Positions 8,255-16,776 are shown, numbered from the stretch's first letter. The stretch: DNA of 38,653 bases from an uncultured Desulfovibrio sp. (GCA_905235595.1 CAJOMG010000035.1:1-38653), one strand, 5' to 3'. Numbers and translations are program-made. The notes: a model not told the origin generated them from the sequence alone.

Positions 8255-8320
8255 GCCTCATTGGTAGTTGACTGGCATTGCTTGCATACAGCGAGATCCG
8301 TTGCCTTTAAGGAGATACCA

Positions 8321-8713
8321 ATGAGTGCACAGGAAACACTTTCCGTCGTCATCGGCTGGCTACGGCAAAAGCACGACAGGATTATGGCTGTGGAACAGCA
8401 GGCACTTGCACGTCTTAATGCATGCGACACGCCTGGCCATAACGACTTGATGCGCCAAAAGGCCGAGATGTTAGCGGCCCTGGCAGAAGAAGCCAAACCC
8501 GTACTGGCGGCTCTACCTGGTGAGGCGCGTTTCAATTTCTCGCTTGCGCTGGAAAAATTTTCATCCAGCGCGCGGATGGCATTGCAGCTCAATTCGGTAT
8601 TTTACATGTCAGCCCTGCTCTATCCGATTGACCATAAACCAGGTCAGCCAGACAACCTAACCTTGTGCATCGACGGCATGGAGCGTGAAGGACTAGATTT
8701 TTACCCGGACTAG
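8321..8713 (+). CDS. hypothetical helical protein
   Basis: This 130-residue, soluble, mostly helical protein starts MSAQETLSVVIGWLRQKHDRI. Its central part has regular Leu/Ala helices (LMRQKAEMLAALAEEAKPVLAALPGEARFNFSLALEKF), and it has a short aromatic tail (GLDFYPD). The start is well supported by AAGGAG 7 nt upstream. I do not recognise the family. Length and helical pattern would allow a FlgN-like export chaperone, and flagellin-like genes end 146 bp upstream, but no diagnostic motif supports that. Confidence 0.6.
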   Translation: MSAQETLSVVIGWLRQKHDRIMAVEQQALARLNACDTPGHNDLMRQKAEMLAALAEEAKPVLAALPGEARFNFSLALEKFSSSARMALQLNSVFYMSALLYPIDHKPGQPDNLTLCIDGMEREGLDFYPD

Positions 8714-8735
8714 CCGCACGCCAAGGAGTACTTCC

Positions 8736-9116
8736 GTGAATCGCTACATCGTACCTTGCCTGCTGTCCATGGCGCTGATGGCACAGTGCCTGTGGGGCAC
8801 ACAGCTTTTGGCCATGCCATCTGTGCCAGACGAAACAGCAAGAGACAAATTCTCCATCTCGGACGTTGACGGCAATGGTCTTCTTTCTCCTGAAGAGTTC
8901 AAAACCGCCTTTCCCGGTATGCGTGACGAAGCCTTTACCGTCATTGACAAAAACATGGACAAGGCCATTGACCGGACGGAATGGAATGCTTTTGCCCAAA
9001 ACCATTCCGCTAAAATTATGGGACGATACAGCATGAACAGCATGCCTTCAGTCAATGGCACGCCCACGTCCCCCAGCAACTCTGTGCCGCTGGTGACGCC
9101 GCCGGATGGCAAGTAA
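8736..9116 (+). CDS. exported EF-hand calcium-binding protein
   Basis: The 126-residue protein starts with GTG, 7 nt after AAGGAG. It has an N-terminal signal peptide (basic start, hydrophobic core to about residue 24, likely cut after LLA). Two EF-hand loops follow: DVDGNGLLSPEEF and DKNMDKAIDRTEW, both with acidic or Asn residues at positions 1, 3 and 5 and a Glu at position 12, so calcium binding is likely. The tail is rich in Pro, Ser and Asn. Its target is unknown; it acts in the periplasm or outside. The end overlaps the following ygiQ start by 11 nt. Confidence 0.75.
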   Translation: MNRYIVPCLLSMALMAQCLWGTQLLAMPSVPDETARDKFSISDVDGNGLLSPEEFKTAFPGMRDEAFTVIDKNMDKAIDRTEWNAFAQNHSAKIMGRYSMNSMPSVNGTPTSPSNSVPLVTPPDGK

Positions 9117-11076
9117 ACGCTCTGTTCCCTTCCCGCAGCCCGCCAGGCCCCTCACGCAGAGAATTGCACCCTTTCCCGATCTGCTGCTGGAGGAACAGCG
9201 CAGCGAGGATATACATCGTAATGCCGAACGCGTCTGCCGGACAGCAGAGCACGTTTCTGCCGCAACACTCGTGCAACCGCTGTTTGTGCCCATGACCGCT
9301 AAAGAGATGTGTGCTCTTGGCTGGGACGAGCTGGACGTGCTGCTCATCAATGGCGATGCCTATGTGGATCATCCCTCCTTTGGCGTTGTACTGCTGGCGC
9401 GCTGGCTCATCCACCACGGCTTCCGCACGGGCATCGTGGCTCAACCACGCTGGAATACCACAGAAGATCTGCTGACCATGGGCCGACCTCGCCTTTTTGC
9501 GGGGGTCAGTGCCGGAGCTTTGGATTCCATGCTGGCACACTACACGGCATTTCGCAAAAAACGCCATGATGATGCCTACACCCCCGGCGGCAAGGCCGGA
9601 GCGCGTCCGAACCGAGCATGTCTTGTCTATACCAACCTGGCAAAACAGGCCTTTCCCGATCTGCCCATAGTGCTGGGCGGCATTGAAGCGAGCCTGCGCC
9701 GCGTCTCCCATTACGATTTCTGGACAGACGCCCTCAGGCACCCCATACTCATGGATGCCAAGGCAGATCTGCTCATCTGGGGCATGGGTGAACGCGCCAT
9801 CGTTGCATGCGCCCAGCGGCTTGAACGGGGTGAAGACGTACGCGGTATCCCCGGTACAGCATACGATCAGGGCCTGCCTGCCTCTCCACCCGCTGTGCTG
9901 GCTGCCCAGCCATATGTGACACTGCCTTCTCACGAAGCTATTCTGCAGGATGCCACAGCACTGCTTCACCTCACACAGGAATTAGAACAACAGGTCCACC
10001 GCAGGGATGCGTGGGCATTTCAGCCTGTGGGGAAACGTGCAGTTGTACTTGCACGGCCAGCTGCTCCCCTATGCACGGAAGAGATGGATACCCTCTATGG
10101 CTTGCCTTTCACCCGCAAGGCGCATCCCCGCTACACCCATCCCATCCCAGCCGAAGAAATGCTGCGGGCAAGCATCACCAGCCATCGCGGCTGCGGTGGC
10201 GGATGCAGCTTCTGTTCTCTGGCGCTGCATCAGGGCAGACGCATCAGCTCCCGCTCGGCACAATCCATCCTTGCAGAGGCCCGTCGCCTTGGGCTTCAGC
10301 GCATGCAGCAGGGTAAAGGCCCTATAGCCATTTCTGATGTAGGTGGCCCCACGGCCAACATGTGGCAAGGGCACTGCGCATTGGAACAACGCACCGCAAC
10401 ATCTGCCGACGACACAGCAGTCACGGCCAAAAGCGCCTGCCATCGTTCCAGCTGTTGTTTTCCTTCAATCTGCAAATCCTTTATTACGCCGCAGAATAAA
10501 CATGTGGCACTGCTGCGTGACATGGCCTCCCTGCAGGAAGTCAAGCAGGTACGCGTGGCCAGTGGAGTACGTGCTGACCTGGCCCTGCGTGATACCATGG
10601 CACTTGCAGCCTACACGGGGGAGTTCACGGGTGGTCAACTCAAGGTCGCCCCGGAACACTGTGCCCCTGCGGTACTGCAGCTTATGCGCAAACCACCACT
10701 CGAAGTCTTTGAGTCTTTTCTGGAAGCGTTCACGCGTCAAAGCCGAAGATCCGGACGAGAACAGTATGTGGTGCCCTACCTTATGAGCGCTTTTCCCGGC
10801 TGTACAGATGAAGACATGTACACCCTTGCCCATTGGCTGCGTCAACGACACTGGAACCCCAGACAAACACAGTGTTTTATCCCCACACCCGGTACTATTG
10901 CCACGGCCATGTTTTACTGTGAGCGCGACGAGGCTGGCAACCCCATCTATGTAGCCCGCACTGATGCCCAGCGGTTGCGTCAACACCACATTCTTATGCA
11001 AACTGAAGCCACCCCTGCCACCCCCCAGAAACGCAGGCGTGGTCATGCAGGCGAGGGGAAAAACCATGCGCGATAG
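9106..11076 (+). CDS. YgiQ family radical SAM protein
   Basis: This 656-residue protein is close to the usual size for UPF0313/YgiQ. N-terminal family motifs are clear (PMTAKEMCALGWDELDVLLINGDAYVDHPSF), followed by IVLGGIEASLRRVSHYDFW. The radical SAM cluster motif is SHRGCGGGCSFC, with three Cys at about residues 363, 367 and 370. Next come GGPTANMW and the second Cys group (CHRSSCCFPSICK) typical of the family. Substrate and reaction are unknown. The first ATG overlaps the EF-hand gene and has only a weak ribosome binding site; the next ATG lies inside the conserved region, so 9106 is kept. Confidence 0.88.
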   Translation: MASKRSVPFPQPARPLTQRIAPFPDLLLEEQRSEDIHRNAERVCRTAEHVSAATLVQPLFVPMTAKEMCALGWDELDVLLINGDAYVDHPSFGVVLLARWLIHHGFRTGIVAQPRWNTTEDLLTMGRPRLFAGVSAGALDSMLAHYTAFRKKRHDDAYTPGGKAGARPNRACLVYTNLAKQAFPDLPIVLGGIEASLRRVSHYDFWTDALRHPILMDAKADLLIWGMGERAIVACAQRLERGEDVRGIPGTAYDQGLPASPPAVLAAQPYVTLPSHEAILQDATALLHLTQELEQQVHRRDAWAFQPVGKRAVVLARPAAPLCTEEMDTLYGLPFTRKAHPRYTHPIPAEEMLRASITSHRGCGGGCSFCSLALHQGRRISSRSAQSILAEARRLGLQRMQQGKGPIAISDVGGPTANMWQGHCALEQRTATSADDTAVTAKSACHRSSCCFPSICKSFITPQNKHVALLRDMASLQEVKQVRVASGVRADLALRDTMALAAYTGEFTGGQLKVAPEHCAPAVLQLMRKPPLEVFESFLEAFTRQSRRSGREQYVVPYLMSAFPGCTDEDMYTLAHWLRQRHWNPRQTQCFIPTPGTIATAMFYCERDEAGNPIYVARTDAQRLRQHHILMQTEATPATPQKRRRGHAGEGKNHAR

Positions 11077-11290
11077 TGAGACCCGCCTTATCTCTCTTGA
11101 AGAACTGACTTTTTTTCAGGAAGAACGCATTGCCGCATTGGACGCGACCGTTACGGCTCAGCAACTGCAAATGGAAAAGCTGGAAAAGGAATTGGCCGAA
11201 GCTGTAGCTGCTATCCGGCGCCTGCGTGAACAGTTGCGTGAAATACCGGAAAATGCACTGCCACCCCACTCTATGCCGGAACGGTGGTGA
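11066..11290 (+). CDS. slyX: SlyX family protein
   Basis: A 74-residue coiled-coil protein with the SlyX pattern: ETRLISLEELTFFQEERIAALDATVTAQQLQMEKLEKEL, followed by IRRLREQL and a Pro-rich tail. GAGGGG precedes the ATG, and the first 11 nt overlap the ygiQ end, so the two are probably translated together. The function of SlyX is poorly known. The gene converges on the hook-protein gene with only 31 bp between them and no obvious terminator. Confidence 0.75.
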   Translation: MRDSETRLISLEELTFFQEERIAALDATVTAQQLQMEKLEKELAEAVAAIRRLREQLREIPENALPPHSMPERW

Positions 11291-11321
11291 CTATTTCTCT
11301 GCCTTGGCTGGCGCTGCTGAG

Positions 11322-12821
11322 TTAACGCTTGAGTTCCATGGCTCTCCTCAGCATTTCGTCAGCCGTGGTTACCACCTTGCTGTTCGACTGAAAACCGCGC
11401 TGCGTGATGATCATGTCCACCATTTCTGAAGCCATATCCACATTGGATTGCTCAATATTATAGGCTGCTACCTTGCCAAAGTTCTCTGTTCCCGCCACAC
11501 CCATATCCATCTGTCCGCAATCCTGCGTGGCTGAAAAGAGGTTGTTGCCCTCGCGGCGCAGATTGTATTCGCTGGTAAAACGGCAAATGGGAATCTGCCA
11601 GAGTTTCTGCTCCTGATTGTTGGAGAAGCGCCCCAGCACCGTACCGTCAGAGGTAATGTTGATGTCGCTCAGTTGCCCACTTGCATACCCGTCTTGCGTC
11701 GATTCATACATTACAGGAGAGGCATCCATGAGATTTGTTGTAGCTCCCGTGCTCACAACGGCAGTATCGCCCATACTAGTGAGTGTACGGGCATTGGTGC
11801 CCACTTCAGAAGCTGTACCCGTACTCTGCCAGCCCCCACCAGCGTTGATACCCATATCCACGGCAACAGTGGAGCCATAAAACTGCATCTGCGGCAAACC
11901 GTCTGGAGAAAGAGCAGCAGAGGACCAGGCATTGAGATCAATATTGCCTTCCGCATCCATGCCATTGCCATTGGTCGGTGTATAGGCAGACATGTCCCGT
12001 AACTGCCCATCGTTGGTAAAACTTAACGTGCCGGCCATAAGGGGGCCAGCCCCCTGGCCATTTTCGTCGCCAGCTGCAACGATGACATATTCCACAACAC
12101 TACCATACCCGTCGGAAGGTGCGCCATCAAGAAATATGGTGGCCTGGCGCGCCGTGCCTGCAGCATCATACAGGGTAATGTCCTGGCTGTAGCCGCTGTT
12201 TGCTATAGGGGAATTGCCTCCGGCTGTGTATTGCTGCAGCAAGCTGAAATAGGGGTTGGTATCGTTATGAGAAAGATCCTGCCCCTGTCCGGCGTTAAGA
12301 CGCATGCTGAGAGAGGTGGTGGCTCTTGGCGGCATGGTACTGTCAAACTTGTCTACCGTGATTGCTGCCAGTTCGCCCTGTGTACCGTCCCCCGCCATGG
12401 CATAGCCCATAAGGGCAAGCCCTTCAGGGTTGCGCAGCACGCCCTGATTGTCAAAGCGGAAATCGCCTGCACGGGTATAGTAAGTGCGATTCTGCGCATC
12501 CTGAACCTGGAAAAAACCCGTGCCATTGATGGCCAGATCTGTGACAGTATTTGAGGATTCAAAGGCCCCCTGCTGAAAAATGGTGCGCACATCATTGACC
12601 AGCACGCCTTCGCCCTTCTGGCCCAGTGCTACATAGGAGCTGTCCTGCGCATCCCACCAGTCGCCAATATTGGCCTGCTGGGCATACCAGATGTCGGCAA
12701 ACTGTATATCCTGGCTCTTATAGCCAAGTGTGCTGACGTTAGCGAGATTGTTGGTGATGACGTTCATGCCATCGCCAAGAGCCTTCATGCCGGTTGCGCC
12801 GATAAACAATGCCGCTCTCAC
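11322..12821 (-). CDS. flgE: flagellar hook protein FlgE family
   Basis: The 499-residue protein has both ends of the hook/rod family. The N-terminus (FIGATGMKALGDGMNVITNNLANVSTLGYKSQ) has the NNLANV..GYK signature. A FlgE/F/G domain (LAINGTGFFQVQD...YYTRAGDFRFDNQG) follows, then a variable middle and the C-terminal motif NIEQSNVDMASEMVDMIITQRGFQSNSKVVTTADEML. Length fits a hook protein rather than a rod protein. A GTG at 12821 sits 6 nt after GGAGG and starts right at the conserved sequence; the longer open frame has no ribosome binding site. It stands alone, with no other hook or basal-body genes here, so it may be one of several hook-type paralogues. Confidence 0.85.
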   Translation of the reverse strand: MRAALFIGATGMKALGDGMNVITNNLANVSTLGYKSQDIQFADIWYAQQANIGDWWDAQDSSYVALGQKGEGVLVNDVRTIFQQGAFESSNTVTDLAINGTGFFQVQDAQNRTYYTRAGDFRFDNQGVLRNPEGLALMGYAMAGDGTQGELAAITVDKFDSTMPPRATTSLSMRLNAGQGQDLSHNDTNPYFSLLQQYTAGGNSPIANSGYSQDITLYDAAGTARQATIFLDGAPSDGYGSVVEYVIVAAGDENGQGAGPLMAGTLSFTNDGQLRDMSAYTPTNGNGMDAEGNIDLNAWSSAALSPDGLPQMQFYGSTVAVDMGINAGGGWQSTGTASEVGTNARTLTSMGDTAVVSTGATTNLMDASPVMYESTQDGYASGQLSDINITSDGTVLGRFSNNQEQKLWQIPICRFTSEYNLRREGNNLFSATQDCGQMDMGVAGTENFGKVAAYNIEQSNVDMASEMVDMIITQRGFQSNSKVVTTADEMLRRAMELKR

Positions 12822-12838
12822 AGTCTGCCTCCAATGCG

Positions 12839-12859
12839 ACAGGGAAAATATTTCCCTGT
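12839..12859. promoter_or_regulatory. perfect 9-bp inverted repeat in hook-gene leader
   Basis: ACAGGGAAA, 3 bp ATA, TTTCCCTGT: a perfect inverted repeat ending a few bases upstream of the hook-gene ribosome binding site. It has no T-run, so it is either an operator or an RNA hairpin that could affect translation. Confidence 0.4.
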
Positions 12860-12920
12860 TTTTCGGAATCTGCCTGTCCCAGGGCCACGCAGACAAACAG
12901 GGTGCAGGACGGGCCCGGGA

Positions 12921-12962
12921 AAAAATCAGGGCGGGGAAGGAATAAACTTCCTCTCCGCCCTG
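12921..12962 (-). terminator. terminator of the aminotransferase gene
   Basis: On the minus strand CAGGGCGG pairs with CCGCCCTG, extended by GGAAG/CTTCC around a short AT-rich loop, followed by GATTTTTT. It lies just after the aminotransferase stop and separates it from the hook gene. Confidence 0.8.
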
Positions 12963-13003
12963 TAATGAAGCACATTCTGTGCCAGGAATATCTTGTATCG
13001 CTG

Positions 13004-14197
13004 CTACTTCTGCATCTTGGCGTGAGCCCTGGCAAAACCTTCGGCGGCATTGCGTATGACCTTTTCGTCCACACAGAAAGCCAGTCGGAAATAGCCAGGG
13101 CAGCCAAAACCAGAACCAGGCACGGCCAGCACACGTTCCTCCAACAGGGCGTTGACAAAGGCCACATCATCGCCACCCGGCGCCTTGGGGAAAAAGTAAA
13201 AAGCCCCGCTTGGCATATGGAATTCGTAGCCTGATGCAGTCAACACCTCGGCCATGGCCTTGCGCCGGGCAGCATACACTTCCAGAGCTACCTGGCTGCC
13301 CAGTGCTGCTGCCATAATATGCTGCCCTACCACAGGAGGATTGACAAAACCAAGGATGCGGTTGGTCAAGGCAAGTGCTGCCATGAGTTCGGCCTTTTCA
13401 GGCAACAGAGGCGACGCAGCAGCATAGCCCACACGTTCGCCGGGCAGAGAAAGATTTTTGGAAAAAGAACTGATAACCACAGCGTAGGAATAGAGCGGCA
13501 ATACCGATGGCACCACAGTGCCGTCATAGGCCAAAAAACGGTACGGTTCGTCTGCCACAAGCCAGATGGGCCTGCCATATTGCTGGCTCTTGGTAGTGAG
13601 CAGGTCTGCAATGGCCGTGAGATCCTTTTTGCTGTACACCGCGCCAGTAGGATTGTTTGGCGAATTTATAAGCAATACCCTTGTGTTGGGGGTAATAGCT
13701 TCCTCGATCGCGTTGAGGTCAGGCGCAAAATTGTCTTTCTTGCTCATGACCGCTCGGAAGGTGCCACCGTGATTGGCCACATAAAATCCATATTCCACAA
13801 AATAGGGCGCAATACCCAGCATTTCCTCGCCGGGGTTGATTACGGCACGCAAAAAGGCATTGAACATGCCTGCGGCACCGCAGCCCAAAATAACATCCTC
13901 GGCAGTGAGCGTCACACCCTGCTCCTTGCTGAGGTGCGCTGCAAGTTTTTCGCGTGCCCAGGCAAAACCGCCATTGGGCATATAGCCAAATGCAAAAGGT
14001 TCTTCCGCATGGGCAGCAAAATCATGCAACCCTCTTGCTACAGCCGGTGGCGCGGGCAAGTCTGGGTTTCCCAGACTGAAATCATACACCTTGTCCGCCC
14101 CGAAGCGCGCCTTGAGCTGGCCTCCAGCCTCGAACATACGACGTATCCATGAAGCATTTTGCATATACCCTGAAACACTTTCTGCAAGAATAGACAT
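13004..14197 (-). CDS. pyridoxal-phosphate-dependent aminotransferase, class I/II
   Basis: The 397-residue protein has the fold-type I aminotransferase plan: substrate-loop SLGNPDLPAPP, cofactor-binding GCGAAGMFNAF, NSPNNPTGAVY, ADEPYRF with the Asp that contacts the PLP ring nitrogen, and the Schiff-base Lys in SSFSKNLSLPGERVGY. The C-terminal GSGFGCPGYFRLAFC supplies the carboxylate-binding Arg. The specific amino donor cannot be read from sequence; aspartate or aromatic substrates are both possible. GGGGAG precedes the ATG. It is transcribed alone, divergently from the lipoprotein gene, and has its own terminator. Confidence 0.85.
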   Translation of the reverse strand: MSILAESVSGYMQNASWIRRMFEAGGQLKARFGADKVYDFSLGNPDLPAPPAVARGLHDFAAHAEEPFAFGYMPNGGFAWAREKLAAHLSKEQGVTLTAEDVILGCGAAGMFNAFLRAVINPGEEMLGIAPYFVEYGFYVANHGGTFRAVMSKKDNFAPDLNAIEEAITPNTRVLLINSPNNPTGAVYSKKDLTAIADLLTTKSQQYGRPIWLVADEPYRFLAYDGTVVPSVLPLYSYAVVISSFSKNLSLPGERVGYAAASPLLPEKAELMAALALTNRILGFVNPPVVGQHIMAAALGSQVALEVYAARRKAMAEVLTASGYEFHMPSGAFYFFPKAPGGDDVAFVNALLEERVLAVPGSGFGCPGYFRLAFCVDEKVIRNAAEGFARAHAKMQK

Positions 14198-14224
14198 AGA
14201 CGGCTCCCCATTGTTGTAATCAGT

Positions 14225-14252
14225 TTGACTATTGGGTAAGATATTTTAAAGT
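14225..14252 (+). promoter_or_regulatory. possible promoter of the lipoprotein gene
   Basis: TTGACT (5/6), 16 bp, TAAAGT (4/6), in the AT-rich 87-bp divergent gap. Transcription would start about 26 nt before the ATG at 14285. Confidence 0.35.
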
Positions 14253-14284
14253 AAAAATCATTTCCTGCCAGTACGGAGGCTCAG

Positions 14285-14725
14285 ATGCGTTATACCCTGT
14301 TTATCAGCGCCTACCATCTTCTTATCCCAGTGTTATGCACAACATTACTGTTGCCTGCATGCGCGTCCAAGGATACTGCGGATGAACTTCAAAACAGCAT
14401 GAGCCTGACTGTATCCATGAATGACATACACAGATGTTCCCGGATTTCACCTGAAATCCAGCTAATCAATACCCCCGCTGGTACCGAGTATTACGACGTC
14501 CGCCTCATGGAATTCACTGGTGAAGGGCAGGAACTTTTTCTCGGCGGAGGCTCGTGGGAGTATGACGGTTCAGGAATCATCCCGGAGGGCGTACTGACAC
14601 GCCATTATCTTGGCCCCTGTCCGCCATCGGGCAAAACTGGAAACTATGCCTTTGTTGTTTCTGCCATGAACCGGAAGAGTATGCAGCCCCTCGCCGTGCG
14701 CATCTATCGTTTCTCCCAGGAGTGA
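14285..14725 (+). CDS. small hypothetical lipoprotein
   Basis: The 146-residue protein has a signal peptide ending in a clear lipobox (LLLPAC, Cys at residue 26), so it should be lipid-anchored. The mature part is about 120 residues, probably beta-rich, with YYDVRLMEFTGEGQ, GGGSWEYDGSGIIP, GPCPPSGKTGNYAFVVSAMN and a C-terminal RIYRF. The end of the protein resembles a small beta-sandwich, but I cannot assign a family. GGAGG lies 5-6 nt before the ATG. It is monocistronic, closed by a terminator it shares with the converging fusion gene. Confidence 0.7.
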   Translation: MRYTLFISAYHLLIPVLCTTLLLPACASKDTADELQNSMSLTVSMNDIHRCSRISPEIQLINTPAGTEYYDVRLMEFTGEGQELFLGGGSWEYDGSGIIPEGVLTRHYLGPCPPSGKTGNYAFVVSAMNRKSMQPLAVRIYRFSQE

Positions 14726-14762
14726 CAATACCTCCATATATGCCATGTATGGCTATGAGCAT

Positions 14763-14787
14763 AAAACCGCCGTCAGGCGGTTTTTTA
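14763..14787. terminator. bidirectional terminator
   Basis: AACCGCC, loop GTCA, GGCGGTT, with TTTTTT on the plus side and a TTTT run on the minus side. It sits between two converging genes and touches the stop of the minus-strand fusion gene. Confidence 0.85.
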
Positions 14788-16536
14788 TTCATCTTCTGAT
14801 CGAGGCTCTGGCGGCACCAAGGCAACGGCATCTGTAATAATACGCCGCCGCGATGGAACAGGCGTCACTTCGGGACAAGAAGCCATGCTTCCAAGCCTCG
14901 GTTCTGGCAGGCCATTGTACAAAGACCAAAAAGATGGGTAAAGGGCGGTCATCACACCAGGGTTGCCAAGCTTCAAATGTGAGCGCACACAAGCAACCAG
15001 TGCCAGTGCCATGGCCCAGACCGGATCTGGAGCATTCCAGATGGGGCAGGAAGTATCTTGTGAAACTATATGCAATACGCCCTGTGCATCCCTCTCAACC
15101 CCAACAGCATGAAAAAAACTCTCCACCAACGAGGGCTCTGTTCCGTCGGGCAGATCCGGCATGGTCATTTCCCCGGCACACAGCGCACCACATGCTGCCA
15201 GTGCCACAAGCAAGGGAGACCAGGATACCGAAAAAGATGAAGGTACTCGCAGATGCCGCATTTTTTTCAGAGGTGCCTTGCTTTCAGCCGTTATCTCCAT
15301 ATCTCCAATATGTAGATGGAGCCCACAGTTCTGCAATAGGTCTAACGCGGAACGAGCTTCAGAGAGTTCAGGAAAACGTCCTGCAAGGTGCACTTCCCCA
15401 CCGAGTACCAGGGGTAACGTCAGCAAAAATACAGCCAATTCCGACTCCATCTCCACTTCAGGGCAGGAGGGCAGCTGCAGTAAACTAGGATAGATACGAA
15501 CCACAGTCTCCTCAACCCGCACATCAGCCTTGACAGCAGTAAGAACAGGCAACATGCGTGCCAGTATTTTCTTCCTGTCGGGATGAGCAGCCAAGTTAAT
15601 TGCCAGAGGCTTTTCGTACCCTGGTGCTGCCAGCATAAGCCCTTCGGCAAATGCTGCCGGAACGTCTGCTGGCAAAGATACAGCGTCAGGTAGCATACCT
15701 GAACATTCCAAACGTACGGGTAAACCTTCACTTTTGGGAATTACAGGTACAAGACGTGCACCTAGGGTTGGCAAGAAGTGTCGCACAGACGAAAAATCCG
15801 CAAGTTTTAATGCTGTTCCGCCCGTACACTTCACGCGGGAAGGGTGCCCCAGATAATGCCCCAGTACCATAAAAAAATTCCAGGCATTGTCACCCACATG
15901 TAAAACCATGTCTGGTGCGCCCATTGGTGTCGAACCTGTGGCGCTCACCTCCTGCGTGTCGTGGTCGAATACAGCTCCTGCCTGGGTAAGCATCCTGACA
16001 CAGTCAATGACTGGGGTACTCATCAGGCAGGGGGAGAGACGCAAGGGTTGGCCAGAAGCAGCTGCCAACATAAGCCACGTTTGGCTTGCCCAGCAATCCA
16101 GGGGCGCAACAATATGCAAACGCACAGGTTTTTTAGCAGGTGCCAGATTAAAAGCTGTATGCTGCACTTCCTGAAAGCCCTTGCCACTCTCCTGGCCAGA
16201 GTCACCATGAGGTTTGGGGCGAGGCAGGAATTCCATATCCTGCATAAGAGAAAACAGATGGCCTGACAATCGTGGATCACGACTCACCCGGGTTGCTGCA
16301 GCCTCCCAGGATTCCCGTATTGCCTTTTCGTCTGCTGCTCCAAGTCTTGGATTTGCTCCACGCATCTTTGCCAACAAATTTGACCGGCGAAGCAGCAACC
16401 GCAGGATATCGCGGTCAATTTCACATACCACCTCGCGCAAAGGCTTGCGGCTGTGGGGCTCGTAACCCTCCCGCATCCGCGATACGGATGCCTGTTGATG
16501 CTCATGTTTACGAAAGGCACTGGTACTGCCGGTCAT
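14785..16536 (-). CDS. chorismate mutase-EPSP synthase fusion with degenerate EPSP synthase site
   Basis: The 583-residue protein has an AroQ-like chorismate mutase domain (about residues 30-105, LREVVCEIDRDILRLLLRRSNLLAKM) fused to an EPSP synthase-like domain (about 137-565). The EPSP synthase fold can be followed by its repeats (RLHIVAPLDCWASQTWLMLAAA, VPAAFAEGLMLAAPGY, LGGEVHLAGRFPELSEARSALDLLQNCGL, DPVWAMALALVA), but family motifs are missing: GDKSxSxR reads APLDCWASQ, GNxGTxxR reads GDNAWNFF, LxxRP reads LKLADF. Normal EPSP synthase activity is therefore unlikely. In the mutase domain, the active-site Lys and second Arg positions are also unclear. The ATG at 16536 has GGAG 4 nt upstream; longer frames run into the apr leader side. 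No other aromatic-pathway genes are nearby. Confidence 0.7.
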   Translation of the reverse strand: MTGSTSAFRKHEHQQASVSRMREGYEPHSRKPLREVVCEIDRDILRLLLRRSNLLAKMRGANPRLGAADEKAIRESWEAAATRVSRDPRLSGHLFSLMQDMEFLPRPKPHGDSGQESGKGFQEVQHTAFNLAPAKKPVRLHIVAPLDCWASQTWLMLAAASGQPLRLSPCLMSTPVIDCVRMLTQAGAVFDHDTQEVSATGSTPMGAPDMVLHVGDNAWNFFMVLGHYLGHPSRVKCTGGTALKLADFSSVRHFLPTLGARLVPVIPKSEGLPVRLECSGMLPDAVSLPADVPAAFAEGLMLAAPGYEKPLAINLAAHPDRKKILARMLPVLTAVKADVRVEETVVRIYPSLLQLPSCPEVEMESELAVFLLTLPLVLGGEVHLAGRFPELSEARSALDLLQNCGLHLHIGDMEITAESKAPLKKMRHLRVPSSFSVSWSPLLVALAACGALCAGEMTMPDLPDGTEPSLVESFFHAVGVERDAQGVLHIVSQDTSCPIWNAPDPVWAMALALVACVRSHLKLGNPGVMTALYPSFWSLYNGLPEPRLGSMASCPEVTPVPSRRRIITDAVALVPPEPRSEDE

Positions 16537-16702
16537 AGTTCTCCACCGTTGTTTTTGGGCATCTATCAACATCACAACTTTTAAAATTAGCTTGAAACCA
16601 CACCTCTTGCAAGGGGTAATACATCCCGATGCACCGTGCCGGAATGGAAAACAGAAACGCATCAAAAGGCTTGGACACAGCCAAACGTATATCGTCTACA
16701 AA

Positions 16703-16726
16703 TGTGAAAATTATGTTATGTTCACA
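16703..16726. promoter_or_regulatory. inverted repeat, possible operator of aprBA
   Basis: TGTGAA, 12 bp, TTCACA, about 20 bp upstream of the putative -35 box. Half-sites resemble those of Rex- or CRP/FNR-type regulators, but the 12-bp gap is longer than their usual spacing, so the binding protein is uncertain. Confidence 0.35.
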
Positions 16727-16746
16727 CCTTTTTTACCAAGGGGGGG

Positions 16747-16776
16747 TTGACGCAAAGGACATCTGCTTGTTATTAA
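16747..16776 (+). promoter_or_regulatory. putative aprBA promoter
   Basis: TTGACG (5/6), 18 bp, TATTAA (4/6). It predicts a leader of about 125 nt ending in the hairpin and palindrome before aprB. Confidence 0.45.

Noticed and set aside
8280..8300. Sigma-54-like CTGGCATTGCTTGCA before the gene at 8321
   Set aside because: Spacing between the GG and GC elements is 8 bp, 2 bp too short.
9052..9969. 305-codon minus-strand frame opposite ygiQ
   Set aside because: It is antisense to clear YgiQ motifs, and its composition is that of a codon-bias shadow.
13319..14152. 277-codon plus-strand frame opposite the aminotransferase
   Set aside because: It is entirely antisense to a complete aminotransferase with all its motifs.
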